Assembly: GCA_022818135.1 (NCBI GenBank)
Contig: JAFMSR010000003.1
Span: forward strand, 14,433,325 to 14,497,324
Source: Saxidomus purpurata
Lineage: Eukaryota > Mollusca > Bivalvia > Venerida > Veneridae
DNA: 64,000 bases
Reading direction: 5' to 3'
Part shown: in pieces, positions 1 through 15,500 of the stretch
Position numbering within the stretch: position 1 is the stretch's first letter
Layout: every line of letters starts with the position of its first letter
Position numbers and translations under genes: made by a program
The notes under the pieces: model-generated
The model's input: the letters and a program-made list of their open reading frames with translations, nothing else
Told to the model about the DNA's origin: nothing
Database searches by the model: none

Positions 1-381
1 CAAAATTTTCCGAGAAATTTTTTTTTAACAAACTGCATGACAGTAAGTATTTATATATGCTGAAATCAGGTTTAAAACCATTTTCAAAAAAGTGTGAGTA
101 GTGATCTTTTTGTACTCTCTTTGTTCATAAATGTTAAATGCTCAATAGCGTCAAACAATCTTAGTTCTGAAATAAAAAAATATTTGTGCATACTTAAAAG
201 AGTTGATATTTTGCAGCTTTGTTTATAAAGGTTTGAGCATAAAAAGCACTTTGTCTTTGAATTATCTCGGTCTGCATGGCAAGAGATGACTGCAAAAATG
301 TTTTGTCTGCTTTAATTTCTATGCACACATAAAACAGTTTAAGGGGTCAGTGCTAAATACTGTGATTATGTCTATTTTCAG

Positions 382-537
382 CTGAATTCCTGGGATCGTA
401 CCCGTATGGATGAACCAGACTACATGTTACGTCTTGAAGGTTACAGGTCGGCAACCAGTCTGTTGAAGAGCATGGTTACCATGGATACACAAATCTGTCT
501 CACTCTAGTTTATAACTGCTGCTTCTTTATATCAACT
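382..537 (+). CDS. UTP20: UTP20 exon 1 of window
   Basis: Acceptor tctattttcag, donor act|gtgagt. 52 codons, phase 0 at both ends. It starts LNSWDRTRMDEPDY, a conserved UTP20 block. The reading frame is already open, so this is an internal exon of the full gene. Confidence 0.9.
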
Positions 538-3500
538 GTGAGTAAACTGTCGGTGTCGTGGAAGTTTGTAAATTGTACATTGGGTAATTTTTCACGTGAC
601 AAAAACTTCGTGTCTTTAGTCTACTGACAACCAATTTACAAATGTGTGGAATCTCTTTTTAAGCCTATCCCTATAAGAGCTAAGGTCTGGTACCCAGATT
701 TCATTGTAACTGTATCTGCATCTGTCTCTCCAACCTGAGCCTGTTTGGAGTCTTTGCAAGTTCACCGGCGAGAAATCCCAGGTACGGCAGGGACTAAAAA
801 CAATCCACATGAAGAAACTACCCCTTTGAAATTTCTAAGGTGGTTTGTTTACCCAAGTTTACCTATAGTTAAAAGGGGTACAACATTAAAGTTTTACCTA
901 ACGTACTGAATAGCAAGCAGAATGAACAGTGAAAAGACTACATAATAAATGTGCAAGCTTATCATGGACCATGCCTGTGGAACAACTGTTGCTTAGTAGC
1001 CATCATGGTAAAGGTTGAAGTGCTTGAACACCTGAAGATCAAATGTCAGATTACACACTTTTTTAGCCAACGTTTATCATGTATTTTCATATATCAGGTT
1101 GAAGATATGTCTCTAAGAGATTGCTCCACGCTCTGTATGGTAACCATGGTGAACCAGTTTGGTTCTTTACCATGGGACGATGAAGCTTACAAACGGGTTA
1201 TCATTGGAGCGCTCGTACCACATATCAAAATGGGACTTCGAAGCAAAACACAGGTAAATCACATTGAATTTTTTTTTTTGTACATGTAGTTTCATTGGTG
1301 CGCAGGACATAGTTGAAAAAAAGAGGTAAATACGGTAATTTGCAGAAGATACTATACGATTTGTTGACTTCATGTGAACTGAAACAAACAAACTTTCCAG
1401 AAAAGTTTCTATTGATAATAAGATTTGTTTTATTTTCATCTAAATATGAAAAAATTAATACAGTTTTTTATGTTGGTACATTTCCTAACCTCATACAGTG
1501 AGAAAAATAAAAGCATCTCTACTGCCATAATATTCTATTACAACATTTTCCAGACTGTGTTCCATGAATTTGTGACTATACTGGCTACTTTGGTGGATAC
1601 ATTTGGAGACCAGTCTTCATTCACAGATCTCAAGCCTCTGCGTGACAAGGATATTGATGCAGACTTCTATGAAAATATCAAACATATTCAGGTTGTGTAC
1701 ATGTTTGTGTATTTGTAGTGACCTACTTCATGGCCAAATGGCTGTAGTGTCATATTTGTAACCACCTAAAGCTGTTGCTATTGAATGTCATGGTTTTGAG
1801 CCATGCTAAGGACCTGACCCATAATATCATAAGGTTTGCAGTTTTGTATAGTGCTAATCCTTCTAAAGACTTGAGTTTGCCAAGAAATATTGTTTAAACT
1901 CAAAAGGAGAAGAAAATTAATTTTACACTGTCCTAGATCACCAGATTGTAAAGAAAATATAAATTGTTGATGGACATGTATATGATATGCATGATAAATG
2001 AATTGTTGTGTACATGTGTACAGTATATACTGAAATATATGAGTAAGATTTTAAATTATCTTAAATCTTTACTTGTGTGTTTCAATTGGAAACTCACCCA
2101 GTTTTCAAGAAAAAAGATGCTTTTTTACTACAGTCAAACCACTGCCAGGAAGATGCTTGGGTGGTCTTTGTTGACAGGTGGTCTTTATTTAGAGATCGTC
2201 TTTAAGACGGGCTCGACTGTATATAGCTTCCATACTGAACAGAAGACGTTGATAATTTTTATGATTATAAACCATTGAATCAGATACAAATCTACTCATG
2301 TAGGGAATAAGGACAGATTGTGATAGCAGTAACAAAGCATGCATTCTGGTAAATTAAATTGAATGGTTGAATTTGCAACTTACAATTTTTTGTAGGTGTA
2401 CAAAAGGTCGAGAGCTCTACGGCGACTTATCAAATACCTTAACTTCAACAAGGTCAACAACGACACTCTGACAAACATTTTCCTTCCCATGGTGTCGTCA
2501 TTCATTATTGATGACATATACAAGAAACACGCCTCAGTTCTCGATGCCGCGATAGAAGGTATAGGAACTATATGTAGGCTGTTGCCATGGAAATCATACC
2601 TGAATCAGTTGAGACACTACTTGATTTTGCTGTCTCGGAAATTGGAAAAACAGAAGCTTTTGGTCAGGTAACATGATTTTCAGTTTATAAATAGTTAACA
2701 CAATGTGCAAATAGTTAACACAATGTGCAATCTGATCATGATCTACACTGTTCCTACTTCAGTCAGTTTAATACTATTTTCGAAGCATACTTTTGAACAG
2801 CTAATGGGACCAGCTAAATTTAATATTATTTATATTTAAGAAATCTAGCGCAGTAAGGAATAAGAACGTATTTTAATTAGTTTATGTCTGAGGTCATGGG
2901 AAGAAAAGTTGCTTCAATGCCTCAAAGAGGTTTTAGCCCTACTACAAACTGTGTCTCTTTATGTGAGAAAGTTGGCAGTTCTTACTGAAGATCGGGTTTT
3001 AGAACTGGTTCTTCCCAGGAACAATGGTTAGGTAAAATGTCCACCTGTTCATATAACTGAAATACGTTGAAACAGGCATCATTAAATCACGGTGAAACAG
3101 AACAAAACTTCACAAGATAAACAGTTTTTGAAGAAATATGTTACAGGGAAATATATATAGCAGAAAAAGAAAGATGGAAAAATTTATGCTAATTATATGC
3201 TAATGGTATTTCAGGGTGATTGTCGCAGTGCTTGACAATTTCCACTTTGACTTGAGCAGTTCAACACTGAATGTGAAGAATACACCTGTACCTAAGGTTG
3301 AGAGAGAACCACCTGAAAACAAAGACAAAAAACCAGGTAATTGCATGTTGAAATGATCTACAAATACTTGGCCTTTTACTGGTCTTTTGTGAGGACCTGC
3401 CTCGATGGTTGAGTGGTTAAAGTCACTGCCTTATAATCACCTAACTTCTCACTTCCAGCCTGACTATATGTAAACACGTTGGTTAGTTTTTGTAACAGAG

Positions 3501-6500
3501 GATGCAAGTCTTAAGTACTGATCCTTCCAGTGAAGGTTTGAAATAGGGGTTACACTGATATTCCCTTTTTTAAATTTAATAACATTTTTTATGGGACAAG
3601 TGCTATGACTTTAGTTCATTTAGTAATAAGATTTCCAGCTTCACTGTAGAACTTTGTCTCCCTTAGAATGGGGAAGGCATACTGTTTTTGCCATGGATGT
3701 TTGTCTGTCCATCTATCTGTCACAAGTAGTTTCCAGTAGATAAACAGGCAAAAAACATACAAACAAAGTAACCTTCTATAACAGGAACAGAGCCAAATTT
3801 TTAGTAAAATAATATGGATTTACATGTACATTAATATAGATGCCTACATAGTGTACTTCTATCTCCTTTAAATCTGTAAAAAATTGGGGTGGGGGGGGGA
3901 GTTAAACAATTGTTTGCTTTCCTCATTTGCTAGCAATGGCTGACAAGTTCATTGATAATATGAAATTTTCAAATTGTACTTCGCAAAACTCTGGGGTTAT
4001 ATCTAATTGTAGAAGAGATAGACATGGACAAAGATGAGGATGCTGTGACTGAGGAAGCCGAGGAACCAGCTCCTGAAATAAATGAGGAAGGGGAGACAAC
4101 TGCTGTTGATGCTGAACCAGAAAAAGGGAAACAACTCTGCTCAGAACCTTTAGCTACTAAAATACATGGCACTATTCTGAAAACTGTGATACATCAGTTA
4201 CATCGAATTCTGGTGCAGAAGGTATTTACATTTGTCCCTGCTGTTGTAGTTTGCCATGGCTAAATGAAAAATTTTACAGAGTAAAAAATTAGCGCATACT
4301 TGTGTCATTTCAGATATCATAGCTCTGTCATGAAGAATTTTAGACTACATTCTTTTTTTTCTGTGTTATTTTATTTTCTAGTGCATTAACATACAGAAAT
4401 TAGACAGTATTGAGCTATATTATATTTTATACTGTTAAATTAATTGTTGGTAGTGGTTTTCAAAATGACATAATGCCCTAAAAAGTTTTGGGAAGAGTGC
4501 AAGATATACAAAATTTTCATGTTTCCTGAGATACCCCTTACTGATGTATATCTCTTATACATTGGACTGTCTTTTTATGCCTTCACTTTTAAGGGTGTGG
4601 GGTCACGTAGATTTGCCTTGTAATCTTATCCAAAGGCCATTAGTTACATTAAAAGTGGATCTAAGGATTTAACCTGGGATTCTTGGACGTCTTGACCTAT
4701 ATATCATGACTTAACTATTGATTGGTTCATATTAGTATTAAAGCCATGGTTGCATATTTGGTATATTTCAGGCTAAAAGTGACGGAGAGCATAAAATCGT
4801 CAAATCAAAGTATGCGGAAGATGAGGAGATATTGAGGGTACCTATAGCCCTGGCCATGGTCAAGTTGTTACAGAATCTGCCCAGAGGGGCATTAGGGAGG
4901 TACCTGCCAGGGTAAATATACATGTTCATTTTTTCAACCAAAGTATTTCAGAGGCATAATGCTTAGTGTCAGAATATGTTACACAAAGATGATGGGCCTC
5001 AGTGGTCTTAAATATATATATCGTAACTTAGGTTATTTTCGTGATGATTTGATTTTTGCTATTTTCATGGATTTCCCACGTCGCTAATTTAAAAAATCTA
5101 GTGAAAGATTCATTTCACATAGATTTACTAATTCTCCTTTCACGAAATCCATCAGCTCAGGCGAAAAGTACCCAATTTGCAGTAATAAAAATACAATCTT
5201 TAATGTAATTGTAAATTGGGAATTAAAGTCCTAAACAATGATAATAATGATGATAACACAATGATAATAATAATATGTTATAATCTTAAGTATAATCTAA
5301 AATTGGTTATTGAATCTATTGCTGTAAAAATAATACTACCGTATGTCATAAGCAGACTTGTTGATATTTTCTGAATTTCAGGATCTTGCTGAAGGTGTGT
5401 AACTTCCTCAAGTCACGTTCTATAGAGATCAGGAATACATCCCGAGATACTCTTGTCAAGATCCAGACGACACTGGGACCACGGTTCTTCCCGTTCATTC
5501 TGTCAGAGCTGCGGGGGACGCTAAGAAGGGGTTACCAGAGACACGTGTTGTGTTACACGGTCCATCAGTTGTTGAAGTATATGGAGACTGTGGTCAAGCC
5601 TGGAGATGTTGACATTTGCCTTAAAAGTCTGCAGGAGGTGGGTGGATAATGATTTGTAAAATGAATTGTAACAAGGCTTTTGATTGGTTAAAAAATGTTC
5701 CTCTTTCAATAGCAGCTATTTTGTCAGGGAAGCTTTAAAAATATTTATTAGTGTCAAGAAATTCTTTAAATTCTTGTTATTCAGAAGAACAACTTTTCAA
5801 AGATAAGAAATCCCATAGGAATTGCACTTTTTCCCTTTCATTCTTAAGTGTGTGGTAGCCAGTCCATTCATGCTTGGCAATATACCAGTTTCGTGAAGTC
5901 AGTAATTTGTTTTGTCTTTACCGTGTATGCTATAAACAATTTCACATTATTTACTACTGTTCACTTATATAGGATTTGGAAGATATGTTCAAATGTGCAC
6001 AACATAAAGGTCTCCAACAAATCTGAAATGACTGGCTCTTCAAGATGGCGTCCGTGGTTGAGTGGTTCGAGTCGCTGACTTGAAACCACTGTAACCTGTC
6101 ATTGATTGAGGGTCATTGGAAGGAGCCTTGCTAATTACCACCTTGTTATAATGTTTGTTAAGGTTGCAACAGTTGTATCTTTAGTATTCATTTGTTTATA
6201 GGTATTAAACGAGGAGATATTTGGAGAGCAGTCGGATGAGAAGGACATAGAGGGCATCAAGTCGAAGGTGTTTGAGGCAAGGAGCAGCAAAAGTTACGAG
6301 TCCTACGAGTTCATTGCTAGATATCTCAGTCCGGGATCTTTGATGAGGTTTTTAGATCCAATCAAAAAGGTAACTTTCCCTATCTCTGCTATGTGTTGGA
6401 TTAAACATCATGTCTCGTTTCACATAGCGTATCACATCAGATTGAATGAAACTAGAAATCATGTTCTGTCTTGATTAAATTATGTCCGTTCAGTCATGTC

Positions 6501-9500
6501 ATTTCACATTCCATCATATCATGTCAAATCATATCATTTTGACATAATATTCCTTCAAATTAAAAAGTACCTATTCTGTGATTAGACATTTGATTATAAA
6601 TACTGTGGGTATGAATTGAATATTTAGTTACTAAAAAACAGTGTAATTAACAGATTTTTAACATGAAAGGATGTGTATTTTAGATTCTAGATTCAACAAG
6701 TAGTCACAAGTCGGCTAGAAAAGTACAGGAAGTCCTAAAGCGGGTCACGGCCGGTCTCATGGACAACAAGAATATGAGCCTAGAAACTCTGCTGATATTT
6801 GTGCACGGTTTGACCACTCAGACTCTTCCCTTGCTGACAGAACAAAATGTGTAAGATATAATGATTTTTAGTGTTATTACTTCAATGTACAAACTGTCAT
6901 AGTGTAATCGGATGGCTTATTATAAATAGCAGATAATTTTATATGAACAGGTGCTGAATTAGTAGGTACTTATGATAGTTTCATGAACAGACTGGTTATC
7001 AAAAGTTTGTTTATATAATATGGAAACCAAGATTCTTACTTTTCTATTGGTTGATCGAGACATGTACATATTTGCCTAATGACTCGGGCGACATTTAATG
7101 CAAACAGGGTACATATCCAGATGTGCGTGGCATAGTGATATTACATGTATTTGCTATCCATTTTCTAGAATTTCATAAACATGAATGTGTATTGACTTGG
7201 CTGCAAGGTTGACTGGAAATCACTAAACCTTTTACTGATGGAAAGTCATGGATTCAAGGCCCGCTACTAAAATTTGTCTTGTGTGAGAAATTAAGCAGTT
7301 TCTTACTGAATTTAAGAATTTAGTACATGTACTGGTCCCTCCAAGGACCTATGTTTACTTAAACTGCCCATCTGTACATAATTGATTCGGAGAAGACCTT
7401 TATAAGCTTTAGGGTTCCGGCTCTGATCCTTGTCATACATAAAAAATTACGAACTGTAACTGATTTTGCTGAAACTGGCATTAAACCCCAAGAAAAAAGT
7501 AAGGAAATATAAGCAAACGGCACAAACATTTTTTAGAAGAAGTGCCGGCACAGAAATTAAGAAAAGAAAAAAAATGTACACATGTGAATTACTGTTACAC
7601 AGTGTGCCAAAGGTAGACAAATCTGAGACGAAGCCAGGTCAGAAGCCACCCAGTTGTCTTCTCATACCCAAGGCTGCACCCAGAGGTGGGCTCAAACCTA
7701 AATACAGCAAGAAGACCAATAAACATGTGCTGGTGGAGTTTGGATTACAGGTTAGTGTCTTTTATAAGTTTAGTTGCACCCGGCATGTATACTGATTAAT
7801 AAAGCAGGCAAAAGTTAGATCCTGAGTGTAGCCATAGTCTCCATACCTTGCTTGGTCCGATTTGGAAAGTTCTGTAACATACCTTTCTTGTTTCACATTG
7901 AAACTTTTGTCAGTTAATTGCAGAAAGAATTTAGTACAGTTTAACCAGTGACAAAGACCATCTTAATAAAAGCTATTTGCATATTGAGACCTTCATGCAA
8001 CTACAGACTCAGGAAAAAGGCTCTAGAAAAATCCCTATATCAGTCAAAAGTAGCAATACCTACAATTTTTCAACAAAGACAGCTGTAGTTTCTTCAGGGC
8101 AGTCGTTTTATTCACAAGTTTGACTTGTTTATTCGGCAATATCAATTTTGAATTCATTGATCAATTTTAGACATAAAGTGAAGGAAATATTATCGTAGTG
8201 TTTATGTTTGTTTTACCTTGGAATGAGTAAAATTTAAGATTAGTTGTTTTACTTTGTTTTGTTTTGTTCATTTTTGGGATTTAAAGTCCCAGGAGCACAA
8301 TTACTAGTGGCTATTATTTTACCAAGAAAGAGGTTTTACTGGCAGAAATGACCTTTATTTGTAACAAAAACATTCCTAACTTTACATTTGAAATTGATAA
8401 GTACATGTTAGAAATATAGCACAGTATTAATTTCAATGGCATTACAAAACATTATAAAGGCTTTCTGGGAACTATTAGTCATGAAGGAACAACTTGAAAA
8501 CCAAAGAAAGGTGTATGTCAACATTGTTTTAGAGTGAATAGAACATGGTTCTAGAGTGAATAGAACATGGTTCTAGAGTGAATAGAACATGGTTCTATCA
8601 TTATCCTATCAGTAAATTAAATTTACTGTATCGGTAGATTCAAAGTGATCCTGGGACTTTAACATTTTTTTATGTGTTTGTGTTAATGATTTGTTTGGAT
8701 TTCAGGTACTGAGTATGTGTCTGAAGAAGCAGAAAGTTTTAAAGACAGATAACTCACATATAGAAATGTTAGACCCGCTGATTCCCATGCTAGCTGACTG
8801 CCTCGACTCCAAGTATGTCATGGTAAGTGACGTGTTAAAAACCATATACACAGTAGCAAATATCAAATTTACAAAACAGTTAACCCTATAGTATGTACAC
8901 ATAATAATGTTAAATCTAAGCCTGTTTGATGATAGCCCTCTATTTCCATGTGCAATTGATTTTGTCACGGTCATTTGCAATTCTCTATTGGTTGTCAGTT
9001 ACCATGGTTACCATGTTTGTAGGCCCCTGACGATGGAAATTTCTCAAATGAACTTGTCTATCTTTTAATTTGATTAGGGCTACAAATTGTTTTAAAGGGC
9101 TGATCCCGTTAAATTAACCTAAGAGTGTAGATAATAATCAAGAGTGCTGGGATGTACAAGCTGATCATGATCTGCACTGGTTTCAGTGTAAGACACGCTT
9201 GTAATCAACAGGATGAGAATGAAAGAGCTAAAGAAAAAATCATATACATGTACAGTAAAGTTCCTTAGTTGAGACAGGCTTTAGGGCATGTCAAAAGTGG
9301 TCTTATTAAATTTGCAGAAGGAGAATTCTCTAAAATCCGATACACTAAAGTCTTCTTCAAGAGTCCTTTTTACTTAGAAATTGAGCATTTGGTTCTGAAA
9401 TATCTGGTCTTAATATGGAGGGTGGTCTTGGTATCATGTGGACTTAAAAGATGAACTTCACTGTAAAACAGGTGATTACAACCCTATGTCTTGTCCTAGG

Positions 9501-12500
9501 CGGCATACATCATCTTCAGCGATAACTCTTGCTGTATCTTGTTGCAGGTGAACGCTAACAGCCTGCGAGTGTTGTGTAAGATCGTCAGATTCCCTATCCC
9601 TTCACTACAAGAACATATAACACGAATTGCCAACGGAATGTTCATACTGCTACGAAATTACGCTTCTGCGGGTGCAGCAAGGGGAGATAACCTGGAGCTG
9701 GTCTCCATGTTGTTCAGGGCAAGTATATTTTCTGGATGGTAACATACAGTAATATACTGTAAATTGGGAAATTTTTGCGGGACCAAAACTTCGCGATTTG
9801 TGAGCAGACAGACTTATTCACAAATTTTGAATTCACAAAAGAAGATTTCTCTACTAGTAAATCTATATGAAATTAATCTTTCTCTAGATTTTGAAATAAG
9901 GGAATTTGGGAAAATTACGAAAATAGGGAAAATTAAGTCATCGTAAATATTACCCAATTTACAGTAGATTATTTATATCATGAGCTGTGTACGATTAAAA
10001 CGCAGCATCTTAGCTGGTTACCAGTAAGTTCAAATAGTTCTGGAGAGCAAAAAAAGGTGAGCACACTTTATTTACAAGAGCTATTCAGTGTAAAGCACAG
10101 CCTTTTAGTTTGGAGATCAGTATGACTTTAAGGTCACCTTGAGCGGTCATTCAGTCAGTGGAGTGCTTTTCTCTAGACACTTACGGAGCAGAAATCTTGA
10201 ATTGATAGGTATCATTTTTAAATTAGTGAATAAAGAAATAAGCAAAGCCACTAGCTAGCCAAATTGATTGAAGTTTGGTACAGTAGTCCAAAATATTGAG
10301 AGAAAAATATTCTTAATGGCTTGTTTAGTGTCTGAATATGTGTATTTGAATGACATGGATGTTTGTTGCAGGGGAAATATTAGAACAAAACTTGCCACTA
10401 GAATTGACTGGTTTCCAGTGCTTACAGTACTTATTTACATATTTACTTATTATATTTACAGGCTGTGACTGTGTTAGTGAGGGAAGTGAAATCTTACAGC
10501 TTGGAACCAAGCCAATTACAGGTCCTGCTTACATTCTGTGAGGAAGATATACATGACTTCAGCAGACAGAGTACAGCATTCTCTCTACTCAAGGTAGTAT
10601 TGTCTTTCTAGCTTGGTATTACAAGTTTCATTTACAGTCATACCTGTGTTAAGCAACCAGATTTAGGAAGCAACAAAAGTGGTCATGTAAAACAGGTGAC
10701 TGTCTTATACAGGTGTGTCTGTCTTTAAAACAGGTGTAAAAGATATAAAAGTACTGGCTGCCTGATAAAAGTGTATTTATCATTGAAACAGGTGTAAAGG
10801 ATATAAAGTATTTGCTACTTGAGGCAAGTGGCTGGTAAATTCAGGTATATGTATACAACACTGGTTCAACTGCACCCTAGCTCTTTATTTCAAGTTACAT
10901 GTACATGCATTTGTAGAAATAGGTTATTAATTTTCTCCTGTGAATGCAGTAGTGACAGATAGACAAGTCCATTTTAGATTATTATACATGTAGTTAACAG
11001 ATTTAATTGTTGTGTTTACAGGCAATTTTGTCACGGAATCTGGAAATTCCAGAGATACATGAACTGATGAAAAAGGTGGAGGAAATGTCAATCACTGCTG
11101 ACTCCGCCCATGTACAGAGAGAGTGCAGACAGGTACTGTTATGAATAGAAAAAAGGATGTTTACAATTTTCATTTATATTTTCCTGTAATGAATTGATAG
11201 TCATGTACTGTATACATGTAGTAAACTGGAGGGTGTTAATTTTTATGATTTTTTATTCCTCAATTTAAGAATGAAAATAGTTTGCAAAACTTGAATTTGT
11301 GGTTGAAATAGTATTCTTTTTATAAATTACAGGCAATGATGCAGTATTTATTAGATTATCGTCTCGGGAAGAAGCTTCGAGGACATCTCCAATTTTATGT
11401 TTCCCAGTTGACATACAGTCTTGAGACGGGGAGAGAGTCTGCGCTCGAAATGATGGCTTCTTTCTTTACTATGTTTCCTCAGGTAAATAAGTTTAGTTAA
11501 TATGGGTTAATTTTAGTTCAGTTACAAAGAAAACTCCGTAGCTTAATAAGTTGCTCTCAAACACACGTTCCAGATGTTATCGAATATGCTGCGAGGGATA
11601 TTAGAACAACTCTTACGGGCCACTGGTTTATGTGTTATTTAACACATGAATTGCATTTATGAAAGTTGTTGGCAAAATGTACAGAACTTCAGATTAATTT
11701 TAAGCCATTTTATTATCTTTATTAATTTTTTTCGAAGTGAAATAAAATTTATCATTTTTTCTTTGAGTTAAGAAATTTTTAACAAGTTTTGAATTTAAAG
11801 ATGCAATAAATAGACTTTTTTTCTTTCCAGCACCTGTTGACAAGCCACTCAGGATTGTTTTTTGTTCCTATGGCAGCCAGTCTAGTCAACGATGAGTCAG
11901 CCAAATGCCGAAAATTAATTGCCCTTGCGATAAAGACACTTTTGGGAAAGCTAGACCATAATGCTAGAACCAGTCTGTTTGGAATCTCAATGAAATGGTT
12001 CATGGATGATAAGGTACAGTAAGAGAATTCAGTTAGTCTGATTTATATAGCTATGAAAGCAGGTTTCCAAGTTCATCATTAGATTTTAAGTATAGAACCA
12101 GTCTGTTTTGTATAGCTATTAAAATAAGGCATCAAGTTCATTATTAGCCCGTGCTTTTTTGTATAGCTATGCAATGGGTTGTTGGGAACAAGCACAGAAC
12201 CAGTCTATTTTGTGTAGTTATGCAATTCATTGTTAGGGACATGGTCTAATTTCAATCATACAATCAGACTGTTTGGTGTACAAATTAATGTAGCTAATAT
12301 AAAATGGCTTATGGTGGACCTAGTCAAATTAAATCAAACAAGAGAACTAGTTTTTTTAAATTGATGCTGAGCTACTTATGGACGACAATGTAAGCGTCCA
12401 GTCTTATACAGGGTTTTGCGCAGCTTGGCTCAATTATTACATGTACATTATTTTCAGTTGAGACACAGAAGTCTTGCTGCCCAGTTGTGTGGCTTGTTTG

Positions 12501-15500
12501 TGGAGGTTGAGAGTGCCCAGTTTGAGTCGAGACTGTCGGATACACTTCCTGTGATAGAACAGCAACTGGAACCAGGCAAATATAAACAGGTATAATTCTG
12601 TCTGTCCATCTGTAGACACAATCTTGTTGATGCAATTCCTTCTACAGTCTTTCATCAGATGCTTTTTAGCTTGGCACAGTTACTACACATGATGTGCAGG
12701 TGTACATGAAGGAAAAAATGTGTTGATGTCACAAATACTGTCAGAGTTATGGTCCTTAGTTATTTTAGGAGATGCTATATAGTACATAACATAAAATGGG
12801 AATTATTCTGCACCTACAATGTATGGCAACAGTCTTAGTTGGTCGAAGGCCAGTCATATTGTCCAACATAATAAAATTTAAGTGTGAGTTACTTTAATAT
12901 TGCTGAAAAGCTTTACAATGTCATATTTTCCAGGCAGAAGAAGTCTGTACTTCTTTTTTTCTAATGTACAACAATTATTGTAGGTTGATTCAGCATCTGT
13001 AGAGCAGAACCAGGATCAGATGATTTATAACACATTAAATACATTACTGAAGATTCTCAGGGAGTGTAGACAGCTGGTTACCGACTCAAAGTGGGAAAGC
13101 AACATGAATGTTATATGGGGTAAGTTATCTGCTGGTTACCAGTAGGAAACCAAATGAAAGGAGGGTTGAAGGTGAAACTAGTGTAAGTTACTACATTCAA
13201 GCCACGAAATTAATTTGGGGTAGGTTATCCGTTGGTTACCAGCTCAGAGGGGGAAACCAACATGAACGATATGGGGTTAGCTTGCCAGTAACCTTCTGGG
13301 AACCAGCTAGGAACATGTATTAACCTTATATGGTGGGGGGGCAGGGGGGGGGGTGTAAGTTTGTCTGGTATCTTCTGGATTCTTGCTCAAAACAGAGACC
13401 AGCAGGAGTGAAATGTTTGGTAATTATGCCATACACTGACTTGAAACCGGGACACCAAAATGAATGTTATGTCTACAAATTCCTCATGTGAATGTATTGG
13501 ATAGCTTCTGTTTTAAACCAGCATTAACAATACTCATGACCTTCACCTTAGTGGCATAGATATTTTCTTTAGCCTTGCCCTTATTTAAAAAGTGTCAAGC
13601 TTTACAATTATTTAGAAGACATCAGACTTTCTACTATCAATTTGATTTACCCGATGATGTAACCATGGTAACTTACTTTTATTTTCTCTTTTGCTTTGCA
13701 GAGCATGTAGAATCTTACCTGAATTATCCTCATATTTGGGTACAGCTTGCTGCATCGCAGCTGTTTGGATTGCTGTTTGCTGCCTGGCAACCAGATCAAC
13801 TTGTAACCATGGCAACAAAAAGTTCTAATCAATATATAACCATGGATACATATAAAAAGGTATCAGTGTCTGGAAAGATCTCATTTCACTTTAATTATTA
13901 GTTTTTCGACAGCTTTTAAGCATTCATAAGTATTATTTAGGAGTATCTTTTGTGTGCATTTACATAAACAAAATAAGATATTATTAAGTAGACAAGGATC
14001 TGTTAGTCTGTATGTAGTAGGCTGTGACAAAACTTCACTACCAGCCTCAAGGTATTTTAAAGCAGTGCTTACTCAGAAACTTGAAAATTATATACAGAAG
14101 GCATTTTTAGTCAACACAGGAGTGTTTTGTATGAACTTTTCAATAACCATATTAAAACACTTAAAGCGAGCTACTTACATGAAACTTTTATGCCTAAACA
14201 CAATAACTGTAATGTTCATAACTCTATAATAACATTTCTCTCTGATTTTCAGCTGAGAACACTAGCAGGTGATTTCCTGACCCAGTTGCAGTCCGAGCTC
14301 CTGAATGATGAACTTGCCAGTCAGGTAAGTAAACACCTTCCATCAGGTAGTTTTAGGGTAACCTGGTTTGAAAATAATTATGTATTAGCGATGGTATTTT
14401 GCATTTTTAATTGATGCCGTATCAGAGATTGGTTAGATCTTGACAGGTGTCTCAAGAAAAATTGATATAAATTTAGAAAATATGTTTTGCCATTCAGGTA
14501 AAACAAAGAAGTATAAACTAAGTCCAGTAACTCCAGATATTTTGACTGTGTTACATGTGTTTGCAGGTTATAAAGAATATGATATTCCTTACTAAATGTG
14601 CGAGGCACATGTCACTGGCGGAACCGGAAGGTTTAGACGAAGAAGAGGACGACGAGAAAGTTAAGGGATTGTCTGTGTTGTGGCTGGTCAGGAAGATGGC
14701 TAGAGAAGCTAACCATGAAGCTATACATAACAATAAGGTCACTATAAAGGTGAGTCTTGGTCTTTGTAGTTTTCTCCTTCTCCAGTCTCAGCTTTCACGC
14801 TGGTCATAGCAATGCGGTATGCTATTGTAGAGACATGAACAAGGTCGATTGTTGGAAACTTTTAAGGTTGATGTTCAAAGAGTTGCTTTAACTTTCAAAG
14901 TCTTATGGCTTAAAGTTTCAACTTTGATAAACCTTAATTAATTAAGCAAGGTATGTGCTTGATTTGTGTCGTATTAGAAAGTTTGGGTAATCTGCTTTTG
15001 TCATCATTTTTGATGGTAAGTTTAGGACAGTCATGTGGAGACATACTTTGTTTTAAAAATGTCAGTTAGTTTTCTATGTAAACATTGCAAAACAAATAAT
15101 AGAGAAATTCTTTTGGCTAAATATTAATAACATACACATATTTAACAAATTTTCAGACTTACAGAGGATTGTAATTTGTCAATGTGATATTCAAGAGGAC
15201 TGGATTTAGTCAATACGATCTTCAGTTCCCCCCTTTTTTACAAGGGCTAAAACTTACATACTTCAATTTGTTTACAGAGAATCCATGTGTTTAAATGGAT
15301 GGCTGCAATATCACTAGACCTTGGTGAAACCATGGAAACCAATGTATTAAATGCCATGTTACCTCCACTGCAGAGAGAACTTAATGACCAATCCATGTAC
15401 CAAGGTAAGTAGCTGGGGGGCATTTGTTACCTCCCTTGCTGAAAGAACTTAGGGCCCATACGGGACCCCGGCAAGAAATTTTGCCTGTTGCTGAAGTCCC

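Noticed and set aside
8928..9030. Possible C/D snoRNA in a UTP20 intron (tgatgat ... ctga)
   Set aside because: Ribosome-biogenesis genes often host snoRNAs, but no terminal stem or internal C'/D' boxes were seen.
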